A DNA stretch of 64,000 nucleotides from Paenibacillus shirakamiensis (lineage in GTDB: Bacteria > Bacillota > Bacilli > Paenibacillales > Paenibacillaceae), in contig NZ_JAGGLD010000007.1 in NCBI RefSeq assembly GCF_017874255.1, forward strand, positions 104,272-168,271. The letters run 5' to 3'. The translations under genes were made by a program, and so were the position numbers. The notes beneath the pieces were generated by a model. The model made no database searches and was not told the origin of the DNA. It saw only the letters and a program-made list of their open reading frames with translations. Positions 1 to 7,340 of this stretch are shown here, one piece after another. How positions within the stretch are numbered: the stretch's first letter is position 1; the number at the start of each line of letters is the position of its first letter.

Positions 1-138
1 CTACTGCCTTTACTTAGAAAGACTCCATACACATAATATAAGCGATTCACGTTTTCGCCACTCTTCGTTTTACCCCTGAAGAATGAAGCCCATAGAATAA
101 GTAATTTTTAGCCAGTACGGTTGTCTTATATCCCATAC

Positions 139-252
139 TTACTCCATTTCTTTCCGCAAAATTATAGAAACCTCTTCTTTTCTCATTTCGTTAATTTGAT
201 CAATTAGTGATGCTTTGGAATCTGCATCCTTTTTTAACATCTCCCAATCCAC
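139..252 (-). CDS. possible 37-residue peptide downstream of the OLD nuclease
   Basis: A short open frame starts at a GTG and is preceded by a good ribosome binding site (AAAGGTGG, about 6 nt upstream). It begins 57 nt after the stop of the nuclease gene on the same strand. The peptide is highly charged and probably helical, rich in Lys, Glu and Asp. I recognise no family. A second tiny frame (29 codons, ATG at about 135) follows it. It could be a real small gene of the defence cassette or chance. Nothing longer opens on this strand down to position 1. Confidence 0.3.
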   Translation of the reverse strand: MDWEMLKKDADSKASLIDQINEMRKEEVSIILRKEME

Positions 253-309
253 ACTGGTTCCACCTTTCTTTTATACGGTTGATTGCAAAATGCAATACTT
301 CAATATCAA

Positions 310-2040
310 TTAGCTGACAAGAGCGCCTTCGTCTTTCTTACGTTTTTCTACTTCCTCAGCAGCACTTTTCTTTGAAATTAGTTCCGAAAACAATTCGTCA
401 TATTCTTCCACTTGACTTATCTGAAGGAACCCAACATCGAGTGCAGCCTTTTCTTCACGGTTAATTATTTTTTCAAACAAATTTTCTACTTTTCTATATG
501 CTTCAGTATACTCATCCGAAACAGAGTCTTCACCGTCATTTTCACGTAATAGCTCGTATATAACTTTTGTTTTCTTATCATTTGATACATCGCCAATACC
601 GATAGCATTTTCAAAATTCGATATTGAACAAAAAACCCTTATATTTTCATTCGCTTTTAGAGCAAATATGTTTTTGCAGTTTGTTAGTTGTGCTTTTAAT
701 GTAGTTGAGGAGTGCTTATCATGGTTATCTACATCGTGTAATACAACATAATGAGAATTAAACTGATTAAGAACTTTCATTAACGTTGCAATTGTCGCTT
801 TCCCTCTGGCACGTATTATATGAACGTTATAATTTTTTTGCTTAGCAAAATGTTTAAAGGCAATATACTCAGTATCCCCTTCAACAATGACTACTTTATT
901 TGCAAAGAAAAATTCATTCACGTATGAATCAACATAATTTAATACCTTCATGTTTTTAATATCATTCTTACCAAACTGCTCACTGACTGATTTGAATAAT
1001 TCAATAGCTTCTTTTTCACCAATCCGAAAGACTTGTATAGACGTATGCTTTTCAGATAAGTCTATCAGTATTGGGGAATGCGTCGAAATCATTAATGGCA
1101 TTTTTCGACCTATTTTGTATAGTGACCGACTTAATGCTCGTACAGCTTCGGGGTGAAGAAAAGCCTCTGGTTCATCTATTAGTAGCAATTTGTTTTCATC
1201 TTCACCCATAAGTTTTTTCTCAATCATATTCTGAATGAGGTATATTAAACTCATTCTTTGTAATCCCGTACCTTGATTAGATAATGGCATCCCTGTTTGC
1301 TTACTACTATCAATATGGACGCTTGAACTAGTTGATTTTAGTATATCTGATGCTGAAAAACCTACACTTTCCCCGCCAGTAACATTTAATGATAAATGCT
1401 CGTTTGAGAAAAGCATTTGTAAATTTTGTGAAACATCGCTACTAACATTTTGAAGTATCTTGTCTGTATTTATTTTAATTTTTCTCAGAAATTGTGGGTA
1501 AGACTCCCGTAGTCGAGAATATTCTTGAGCTAGTAAGTAAAGTTCTCTTTCCTTTTCTGTGTCACCCTCAAATCTTTCAAGCTTTTGTAAGTCACCTTTT
1601 AATATCTCGGAGTATATATTTTGAATCAATGCATTGATGTCGTCAGGTAACATAGATGGAGTTATGTAAAAGGGCTGATTGCTCAGGATTTTGTCCAGTT
1701 TTTCCTTCAATTCATGTCTAGCCTTAATTTCAACACCAGTTTCATCGTAAAAGGCAGGGGCGGACTCAACTTTGTATTTTTTCACAATAATGATTTTGTC
1801 ATTATCGGAACCAAACTCAGCTTTCAGGACTATTTCCTTATCTCTATCTGAAAAACAATCGTTGGGGATAGTCTTTGCTTTAGCTTCTCTCTGAAAAAAA
1901 CAATTAATTGACTCTAGTATAGTAGACTTTCCCGTGTTATTTCTTCCTGTTAATATAACAATAGAATCATTAGAAAAGTCTATTGTAAAAGTATCCTTAA
2001 ACACCTTGTAATTTGTCACACTAAAACTCAATAGCCTCAC
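310..2040 (-). CDS. OLD-family ATP-dependent endonuclease (ATPase plus TOPRIM)
   Basis: 576 residues with an ABC-type ATPase followed by a TOPRIM nuclease domain. Visible motifs are Walker A GRNNTGKST (residues 32-40), a signature-like LSNQGTGLQR (253-262), Walker B LLLIDEPEAFLHP (285-297), an H-loop STHSP (319-323), and the TOPRIM acidic residues in VIVEGDTE (about 384-391) and HDVDNH (about 435-440). OLD proteins are anti-phage or repair nucleases. The length and layout resemble GajA of the Gabija system, which works with a UvrD-like helicase, GajB. No helicase gene opens in the 309 bases to the left, so the partner is absent or outside the window. The start is GTG with AAAGGGG 8-10 nt upstream. 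It sits outside the rlmH repeat-bounded islet. Confidence 0.85.
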   Translation of the reverse strand: MRLLSFSVTNYKVFKDTFTIDFSNDSIVILTGRNNTGKSTILESINCFFQREAKAKTIPNDCFSDRDKEIVLKAEFGSDNDKIIIVKKYKVESAPAFYDETGVEIKARHELKEKLDKILSNQPFYITPSMLPDDINALIQNIYSEILKGDLQKLERFEGDTEKERELYLLAQEYSRLRESYPQFLRKIKINTDKILQNVSSDVSQNLQMLFSNEHLSLNVTGGESVGFSASDILKSTSSSVHIDSSKQTGMPLSNQGTGLQRMSLIYLIQNMIEKKLMGEDENKLLLIDEPEAFLHPEAVRALSRSLYKIGRKMPLMISTHSPILIDLSEKHTSIQVFRIGEKEAIELFKSVSEQFGKNDIKNMKVLNYVDSYVNEFFFANKVVIVEGDTEYIAFKHFAKQKNYNVHIIRARGKATIATLMKVLNQFNSHYVVLHDVDNHDKHSSTTLKAQLTNCKNIFALKANENIRVFCSISNFENAIGIGDVSNDKKTKVIYELLRENDGEDSVSDEYTEAYRKVENLFEKIINREEKAALDVGFLQISQVEEYDELFSELISKKSAAEEVEKRKKDEGALVS

Positions 2041-2147
2041 CTAATACACCCCTTTCATGATTTAGGTTAATAATACCATATGTTGGTTCTTTAGTCATAT
2101 ATATCAAAAGTTGTCGTATTTCATCGCTAATTCCTCACAGAATGCAA

Positions 2148-2170
2148 AAAGAGAGGCAGTACCTCTCTTT
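2148..2170 (-). terminator. rho-independent terminator upstream of the OLD gene
   Basis: A perfect 9-bp stem (AAAGAGAGG / CCTCTCTTT) with a 5-nt loop is followed on the minus strand by five U residues. It would insulate the nuclease gene from transcription arriving from the rlmH side. Confidence 0.6.
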
Positions 2171-2302
2171 AGTTACGCCAATATATCTCACCACAATTAG
2201 TTTGGCTACCAAGATTAGCGAGCAATAACCAACATATGACAAGTGACCTTGCTTCCTTCTCTAAATTTATCATTGCAGTGTCTACCTTTTGTTCCACTCT
2301 CT

Positions 2303-2325
2303 GCTTTACCACTATTTGTGATACG
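2303..2325. repeat. direct repeat of the rlmH 3' end (distal att-like copy)
   Basis: A 23-bp sequence (GCTTTACCACTATTTGTGAT plus ACG on the plus strand) is identical to 3525-3547, which covers the last codons and stop of rlmH. Similarity continues imperfectly for roughly 8 bp toward the rlmH coding side. Staphylococcal SCC elements create such repeats by site-specific insertion at the rlmH (orfX) 3' end. I infer an att-like junction; no recombinase gene is in view. Confidence 0.8.
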
Positions 2326-2408
2326 ATTCTCCGCTCAATTGTGATTTGAGGTTTGTTCATAGGGGAAGATATCTTCACAATTAATGAGCGAATCCGTTAA
2401 ATTTTAAA

Positions 2409-2437
2409 TTGACAAACAAATCAATTTCAATTAGTAT
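2409..2437 (+). promoter_or_regulatory. sigma-A promoter of the abi RNA and gene
   Basis: A perfect -35 TTGACA (2409-2414), a 17-bp spacer and a -10 TAGTAT (2432-2437) predict a transcript start near 2444. That is directly before the structured RNA and about 78 nt before the abi start codon. Confidence 0.75.
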
Positions 2438-2443
2438 TAGCTC

Positions 2444-2507
2444 AACAGATCTCGCCGAGCCTCTGCTTTGAAAAAAGCATGCGTAATAAGGGCGAGCCAT
2501 TTTTTTA
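2444..2507 (+). ncRNA. abiF-type structured RNA in the abi leader
   Basis: The stretch starts just after the predicted promoter. An outer stem CTCGCC (2451-2456) pairs perfectly with GGCGAG (2491-2496). An inner hairpin TGCTTT (2464-2469) pairs with AAAGCA (2474-2479) around a GAAA tetraloop. A run of seven T follows after 2499, so the outer stem could also act as a terminator or attenuator. Conserved small RNAs next to abiF genes are known as the abiF RNA motif; assignment to that family is my inference from position and shape, not a covariance search. It may be an RNA partner of the HEPN protein or a cis regulator of it. Confidence 0.55.
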
Positions 2508-2521
2508 TATGGGAGTAATTC

Positions 2522-3397
2522 ATGAGTGATGCTCAGCAACCCCAAGTTAAGCCGCCGCTTCCTTATGACCAGCAATTAAATCGTTTCAAGGAGCGAGGAT
2601 TAATTGTAAGTGATGATAGTGAAGCTTTAGAAATACTAAAACGAGTAAGCTATTATCGTCTAACTGCATATGCATTGACATTCAAAAAGAATGATATTTT
2701 TACACCTGGAACTACATTTGAAACCATATACCGCCATTACGAATTTGACAGTAAATTAAGAAATATCTTAATGGAAATAATAGAGCATGTCGAGATCGCA
2801 TTTAGAACCCATATCGCACATGAAATCGCTAATAATTTTGGACCATTAGGTTATCAAAATTCTTCTCATTTTAGAAATCTGATTAATCATGAAACGTTTA
2901 TTAATGAGCTGACGAAATCAATTGATAAATCAAAAGATCCATTTATAGAATGGCATCGAACACGTTACCAAGGGCAATTTCCTTCATGGGTTGCTTTTGA
3001 AGTATTAACTTTTTCGTCTATTTCCATGCTTTATAAAAACTTATTGCTCGACAATCAAAAAAGCATCGCTAAGACGTTTTATAGAGGTTTGGATTACACT
3101 GAAATATCTAACTGGCTGCATCTTTTGAGTGTTGTTAGAAATCGCTGCGCACACTACAGCAGGCTGTTTAATCAATCGCTAAGTTTGGATATCAAATTTC
3201 GTTCAATCGATAGGAATTTGGATATAACTAATAGAACACTTTTTGCCGTTATATTTAACTTGAAGTACCTCATTAAGGATAGCATCTGGATCACTTGGGT
3301 CACTAAGCTAGAAGCATTAATAACAGAGTACAGAGAAGTAGATATTCGATTATTGGGATTTAATGAGGAATGGCACCGATTGTTAGAAAAAAAGTGA
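2522..3397 (+). CDS. Abi family (AbiD/AbiF-like) abortive-infection HEPN protein
   Basis: 291 residues of the Abi_2 family of abortive infection proteins. The N-terminal part (about 13-55) has the usual small positively charged segment ending in YYRLTAYALTF. The C-terminal part carries VVRNRCAHYSRLFN (205-218), which contains the HEPN ribonuclease motif R-x4-H (R206, H211). The expected role is RNA cleavage on phage infection causing growth arrest; known for relatives, inferred here. The start ATG has GGGAG 6 nt upstream. It is the only gene between the two rlmH-end repeats and the only plus-strand gene in the first 12 kb. A structured RNA lies in its leader and a 21-bp hairpin terminates it. 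Confidence 0.85.
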   Translation: MSDAQQPQVKPPLPYDQQLNRFKERGLIVSDDSEALEILKRVSYYRLTAYALTFKKNDIFTPGTTFETIYRHYEFDSKLRNILMEIIEHVEIAFRTHIAHEIANNFGPLGYQNSSHFRNLINHETFINELTKSIDKSKDPFIEWHRTRYQGQFPSWVAFEVLTFSSISMLYKNLLLDNQKSIAKTFYRGLDYTEISNWLHLLSVVRNRCAHYSRLFNQSLSLDIKFRSIDRNLDITNRTLFAVIFNLKYLIKDSIWITWVTKLEALITEYREVDIRLLGFNEEWHRLLEKK

Positions 3398-3430
3398 GAA
3401 TGGACATTCATTCGAACAGCTCTCAATTTG

Positions 3431-3480
3431 AAAATGTGACCCGAATTAACACTTTAAAATGTTAATTCGGGTCACATTTT
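3431..3480. terminator. bidirectional terminator between abi and rlmH
   Basis: A 21-bp perfect inverted repeat (3431-3451 with 3460-3480) flanks an 8-nt loop, with T runs at both ends. It lies between the converging stops of abi (3397) and rlmH (3534) and should end transcripts from both sides. Confidence 0.85.
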
Positions 3481-3524
3481 TTATACCTATATTTCATTTA
3501 ATTTTACTACTAGCTCTATCTTCC

Positions 3525-3547
3525 GCTTTACCACTATTTGTGATACG
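3525..3547. repeat. rlmH-end attachment-like repeat (proximal copy)
   Basis: This is the second copy of the 23-bp repeat at 2303-2325. It overlaps the last codons and TAG stop of rlmH, so insertion there would leave rlmH intact. The spacing between copies is 1,222 bp. Confidence 0.8.
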
Positions 3548-4013
3548 GTTCCCCCCGATTAATCTTCACCGCACGGTACACCTGCTCGACCAGCACCAAG
3601 CGCATCAGCTGATGCGGCAGGGTCATGCGTCCGAAGCTGAGCTTCGTCTGGGCGCGGCGTAGTACCTCGTCCGACAGTCCGTTGGAGCCGCCGATGACAA
3701 AGGCAATGCTGCTTGTACCGTAGGTACCCAGCTTGTCGAAGTGGGAAGCGAGTTCTTCGCTAGACCACAATTGACCGCCAATCGCAAGGGCAATGACGTA
3801 AGTCTCGGGCTTTATATGGGCCAAGATGCCTGTCCCTTCTCGCTCCTGGACTTGGCGAATTTCTGCGTCGCTCATGTTCTCGGGAGCTTTCTCATCGGGA
3901 ATTTCATGGATGGATAATTTCACATAGGGCGCAAGCCGTTTACTGTACTCCGCAATGCCCTGTACTAAGTATTTTTCTTTTAACTTTCCTACACATATCA
4001 TTTGTATATTCAC
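3534..4013 (-). CDS. rlmH: 23S rRNA (pseudouridine1915-N3)-methyltransferase RlmH
   Basis: 159 residues, the usual length of this SPOUT methyltransferase, which methylates pseudouridine 1915 in helix 69 of 23S rRNA. Visible landmarks are the N-terminal [12 protein letters not shown], the SAM-binding knot [13 protein letters not shown] (about 105-117) and the conserved tail NRGEPYHK. The start is GTG, chosen because it gives the family N-terminus; AAAGGGGCGG lies about 9 nt upstream. This is the orthologue of staphylococcal orfX, and its 3' end is duplicated at 2303-2325. Confidence 0.97.
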   Translation of the reverse strand: MNIQMICVGKLKEKYLVQGIAEYSKRLAPYVKLSIHEIPDEKAPENMSDAEIRQVQEREGTGILAHIKPETYVIALAIGGQLWSSEELASHFDKLGTYGTSSIAFVIGGSNGLSDEVLRRAQTKLSFGRMTLPHQLMRLVLVEQVYRAVKINRGEPYHK

Positions 4014-4116
4014 TGCACGGCCGCCCCTTTAGTTATCTTCGTTGAGGTTCATTTTAACATGTGCATCTATGCTTATAAAGGTAGCGACCTTCCGGTTAAT
4101 CTCATTTCTTACATAC

Positions 4117-4365
4117 CTAGTCTACTATAGCTGGAATGATATAATCCTTGATTAGAATCCACCGATCACGGGGACTAGGAATGAATTCTGATGCAATAGC
4201 CACGACTACATCTAGCTCAGGAATACAGCAAATAACATGACCTCCATCGCCTACCGCTAAGAAAGTAACCCTTTCGTCTTCTTCCTGCCCTAACCACCAG
4301 AAATAGCCGTATTTATTAGCATTCATAGCTGTTGATGCTCGAATCCAACTACTTTCTTTTATAAT
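4117..4365 (-). pseudogene. remnant of a class C beta-lactamase-like serine hydrolase
   Basis: An open frame of 83 codons holds only the C-terminal end of this family. It runs from an in-frame stop near 4368, with an internal ATG at 4326. Its order of signals is right for that end: YGYFWWLG, then GDGGHVICCIPELDVVVAIA, then a final helix DRWILIKDYIIPAI. The catalytic SxxK and YxN parts are missing and no ribosome binding site is seen. It is probably a decayed gene copy, consistent with a region of turnover next to rlmH. Confidence 0.6.
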
Positions 4366-4510
4366 TTAACTGAATCATTTACTAACTTGTGAAATGAATA
4401 CTAAAATCTCTGCGCGATAGTTTTATATAGCATCCAATTATACAGGTAATCAATTAGTTACCTTCACTCCCGTATTTAGTCTAAGGATACAAAAAAACGG
4501 ACACTAAAAA

Positions 4511-4548
4511 AGACCATGAACCCCAGCCTCTACGCCGGTTCATGGTCT
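4511..4548 (-). terminator. terminator of the agmatine genes
   Basis: A 12-bp perfect stem (AGACCATGAACC / GGTTCATGGTCT) with a 14-nt loop is followed on the minus strand by TTTTTT. It starts 10 nt after the stop of the amidase gene. Confidence 0.9.
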
Positions 4549-4557
4549 CCATTTATT

Positions 4558-5433
4558 TTATACGATTTGATTCCCGTCATACGTAGCAATCGCTTTGTAT
4601 AGCTCCGGTCTACGATCTCGGAACACACCCCACTCGATTCGATCTCGCTCCAGACGATCGAGGTCGAATTCTGCCACGAGTACCGTCTCTTCATCGCGTC
4701 CAGCTTCTTGAATGCGGTTGCCTTGCGGCCCTGCGATAAATGAAGAACCGTAGAAATCAATACTGGACTCTTCATCTTCTTCGCGTCCAATTCGGTTCGA
4801 TGCAATGACAGGCATCAGATTCGCTGCGGCATGGCCAAGCATACACATTTGCCAATGATCCTTCGAGTCAATGTCCCCATCCTGCGGCTCAGAGCCGATT
4901 GCGGTTGGATAGAATAGCAGTTCTGCACCCATCAGAGCCATGCAGCGTGCCGCTTCCGGGTACCACTGATCCCAGCAAATACCTACGCCAATTTTGGCAT
5001 ATCGTGTATTCCATACTTTGAAGCCCGTATCCCCTGGGTTAAAATAAAATTTCTCTTCATACCCTGGTCCATCTGGGATATGGCTCTTGCGATACAATCC
5101 CATCACTTCACCATCGGCATCAATCACCGCAAGCGAGTTGTACCGAGCGTAATTCTTTTTCTCGTAGAAACTAATCGGCAATACGAGTTCTAACTCTTTC
5201 GCAATAGCTTTAAAATGATTCACAGCCTTGTTTTTCTCAAGCTCCGTCGCATAGACGTAATAGTCCGCCTTCTCTTTCTGGCAAAAATACGGGGTCTCAA
5301 ATAACTCCTGAATCAAAATGATTTGAGCGCCTTTTGCTGCGGCTTCACGAACCAATTTCTCCGCCTTAGCAATATTCTCATCCATATTGGTAGAGCAGCT
5401 CATTTGTGTAGCGGCTACGGTTACCTTTCTCAT
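4558..5433 (-). CDS. aguB: N-carbamoylputrescine amidase
   Basis: 291 residues of the nitrilase superfamily. The catalytic triad is visible: Glu43 (LIQELFETPYF), Lys116 (YRKSHIPDGPGY) and Cys153 (GVGICWDQWYPEAAR). It hydrolyses N-carbamoylputrescine to putrescine, CO2 and ammonia in the cytoplasm. The motif around Cys153 and the neighbouring agmatine deiminase gene support this substrate over other nitrilase substrates. The ATG has GAGGTGA 7 nt upstream. It lies 388 bp behind the deiminase gene, with a heptanucleotide repeat array in the gap, so it may not be tightly co-transcribed. A clear terminator follows. Confidence 0.92.
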   Translation of the reverse strand: MRKVTVAATQMSCSTNMDENIAKAEKLVREAAAKGAQIILIQELFETPYFCQKEKADYYVYATELEKNKAVNHFKAIAKELELVLPISFYEKKNYARYNSLAVIDADGEVMGLYRKSHIPDGPGYEEKFYFNPGDTGFKVWNTRYAKIGVGICWDQWYPEAARCMALMGAELLFYPTAIGSEPQDGDIDSKDHWQMCMLGHAAANLMPVIASNRIGREEDEESSIDFYGSSFIAGPQGNRIQEAGRDEETVLVAEFDLDRLERDRIEWGVFRDRRPELYKAIATYDGNQIV

Positions 5434-5821
5434 CGTACAATCACCTCGCTGTAAGATTTCAAAACAGTTATTTCAATAAAACTATGTCCATAGCTCAAAA
5501 GAACCGCCATTTATCTGCTATATTAATCTAATTTTTTATCTTCATTTTAATTATAATTATGATTTTTCATGATGATTTTTTGATCTTCACAATTTATTTA
5601 TTCTCTTTTAATCTATACTTTTCTATCTTGTATCATCTTTGCTCGAAGATTTATGGTCTTCCTCTGATCATTACTCGATTTTTATCCTTACTCTAAAATC
5701 TTCACTCGCTCTTTACTCTTTACTCTTTACTCTTTATTCTTTATTCTTTATTCTTTATTCTCCATCATCATGGCACCATACGATCCATAAGTAACACACG
5801 AGAGTTCGCGTATTTTTTAAC
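5434..5821. other. AT-rich spacer between aguA and aguB
   Basis: No gene is seen. The plus strand is strongly pyrimidine-biased and carries the seven-copy heptamer array at 5709-5757. A promoter for aguB may be here, but I could not pick one convincingly. Confidence 0.5.
5709..5757. repeat. tandem heptanucleotide repeat, seven copies
   Basis: Four copies of CTCTTTA are followed by three of TTCTTTA without interruption, 49 bp in all. The array lies 65 bp downstream of the aguA stop and 276 bp upstream of the aguB start. Perfect short arrays can change length by slippage. Because it is intergenic, any effect would be on expression, not reading frame. Confidence 0.95.
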
Positions 5822-6853
5822 TTAACCCCGCGTACTTGCAGGCATCTGCTGCGTGGTGCAGTGGACATTGCCGCCCTCTTTAATAATCGACATGCCGTCA
5901 ATCGTGCGGATGCGGCGATCAGGGAAGGTGCGCTGAAGCACGTCTTGAGCAAGACGGTCGGTCTCGGCTGCTGTTCCCCCAAAAATCGGCAAGATAATGC
6001 CGCCATTCACGAAATAGAAGTTCAAATAACTGAGCGTCAGACGCTGATCCTCAAAGAACGTCTTGGGCGGTTGCTGAATTTCTGTGATTTGAAAAGTACG
6101 ACCTTTCGCATCTCTAGCATTCCGCAATATTTCCAAGTTTTCTTGTGTAATGGCATAGTTCTCATCTTCGGGATCATGACATACTTGAAGAACGATATGG
6201 CCCGGTGCTGCGAAGCAGGCCGCATTATCCACATGCCCATCGGTCTCATCGCCATCGAGACCTCGGTTCAGCCAGACTACGGATTGGACGTTCAGGGTTT
6301 CTTTGACCTGTTCTTCAATTTTTCCCCGGCTAAGCTCTGGATTTCGGTTCACATTCAGCAGACACTCTTCCGTAGTAAGCAGTGTCCCTTCTCCATCTAC
6401 ATGAATGGAGCCTCCTTCGAGTACGATAGGTACGTCCAACTGCTTCACCCCATAATGGGCTAGGAGCTGCGAGGCTACTGCATTGTCTAGATCCCAAGGC
6501 GAATATTTCCCGCCCCACGCGTTGAACTCCCAATTCACACCGGCAATCTCCTGCTGGTCATTTAAGACAAAGGTTGGACCATTATCCCGGAACCAAGCGT
6601 CATTGTGCTCAATGGCTAGTAGATCGATATTATTTTCCGTAAAACGGGCACGAATAGCTTCAGCTTCCGCAGGGTTCACAATGACCGTCACGGGTTCGAA
6701 TTCCGCAATGGCCTTAATCAGATCCTCATATCCTTGGGTCACTTTCGTATGATCTTCAGGATAGACCATCGAATCCTGCACTGGCCAAGAGATAAATGTA
6801 CGTTCATGTAGAGCCCACTCGGGCGGCATCGTATAACTTATATGTTCACTCAT
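5822..6853 (-). CDS. aguA: agmatine deiminase
   Basis: 343 residues from the chosen ATG; the family is usually 340-370. It belongs to the guanidino-modifying (PAD) superfamily and converts agmatine to N-carbamoylputrescine and ammonia. Key motifs are DAWFRDNGPTF, GLDGDETDGHVDN and the C-terminal GGNVHCTTQQMP with the catalytic Cys (about residue 332). A GTG three codons upstream (6862) extends the frame but has no suitable ribosome binding site, so the ATG at 6853 is preferred. With the amidase downstream it makes a two-step agmatine-to-putrescine route. Confidence 0.93.
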   Translation of the reverse strand: MSEHISYTMPPEWALHERTFISWPVQDSMVYPEDHTKVTQGYEDLIKAIAEFEPVTVIVNPAEAEAIRARFTENNIDLLAIEHNDAWFRDNGPTFVLNDQQEIAGVNWEFNAWGGKYSPWDLDNAVASQLLAHYGVKQLDVPIVLEGGSIHVDGEGTLLTTEECLLNVNRNPELSRGKIEEQVKETLNVQSVVWLNRGLDGDETDGHVDNAACFAAPGHIVLQVCHDPEDENYAITQENLEILRNARDAKGRTFQITEIQQPPKTFFEDQRLTLSYLNFYFVNGGIILPIFGGTAAETDRLAQDVLQRTFPDRRIRTIDGMSIIKEGGNVHCTTQQMPASTRG

Positions 6854-7008
6854 AGCATTCACTCACTTCATCATAGATTTCATCACGTATAATCTAGCTC
6901 GTCTTACCGTCTACCATCATACCTTAAAAGCACTTAACCCTCAATGATACATCCCCGTCTGGACATAGGGATTGGAAACATGGCTGGACATCTTTTTGGA
7001 CATAACAA

Positions 7009-7031
7009 AAGGGCCCTCGTATAGAGCCCTT
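7009..7031 (-). terminator. terminator after the CxxH/CxxC gene
   Basis: An 8-bp stem (AAGGGCTC / GGGCCCTT with one G-U pair) and a U-rich tail on the minus strand. It begins 28 nt after the stop of the small zinc-motif gene. Confidence 0.6.
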
Positions 7032-7058
7032 AATCGAAATCTATGCTGAAGCGTTGCA

Positions 7059-7226
7059 TTATACCACGAGAAACACAGCAGCCTCTTCGCACTGCGAGCA
7101 TTTGACAGGCGGGTCCCAGTCCGAGAATTCCGTCTCCTTCAAATCCACGATATCGGGAGCATCCTCAAATTCGTCCACGAACATATCAATCGCTAATTCT
7201 ACATGATCCTTGCATACAACGTACAT
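7059..7226 (-). CDS. small CxxH/CxxC protein (YyzF-like)
   Basis: A 55-residue acidic protein starts MYVVCKDHVELAIDMFVDEF and ends with VKCSQCEEAAVFLVV. The C-x2-H and C-x2-C pairs suggest one bound zinc. It matches the CxxH/CxxC protein family found near this region in other Bacillales; its function is unknown. The start ATG has AAAGGA at a rather long distance (about 13 nt). It is transcribed in the same direction as glpD, 114 nt downstream of it. Confidence 0.85.
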   Translation of the reverse strand: MYVVCKDHVELAIDMFVDEFEDAPDIVDLKETEFSDWDPPVKCSQCEEAAVFLVV

Positions 7227-7340
7227 AAGTCAAAGCGCATCCTTTCTGTGCTTGCATCTTGCTAGTATGGTCATTCCGTTAAGTTTCTAGTTCTCTCTTT
7301 CAGTTCTACCATAATTGACAGCAAAAGAAAACCTCCCTGT

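Noticed and set aside
2169..2378. 69-codon minus-strand frame ending at the terminator at 2148-2170
   Set aside because: It starts at a GTG with no ribosome binding site and runs through the duplicated rlmH end in another frame; it looks like a junction artefact.
5861..6463. 200-codon plus-strand frame opposite aguA
   Set aside because: It is a shadow of aguA on the complementary strand; aguA carries all family motifs.
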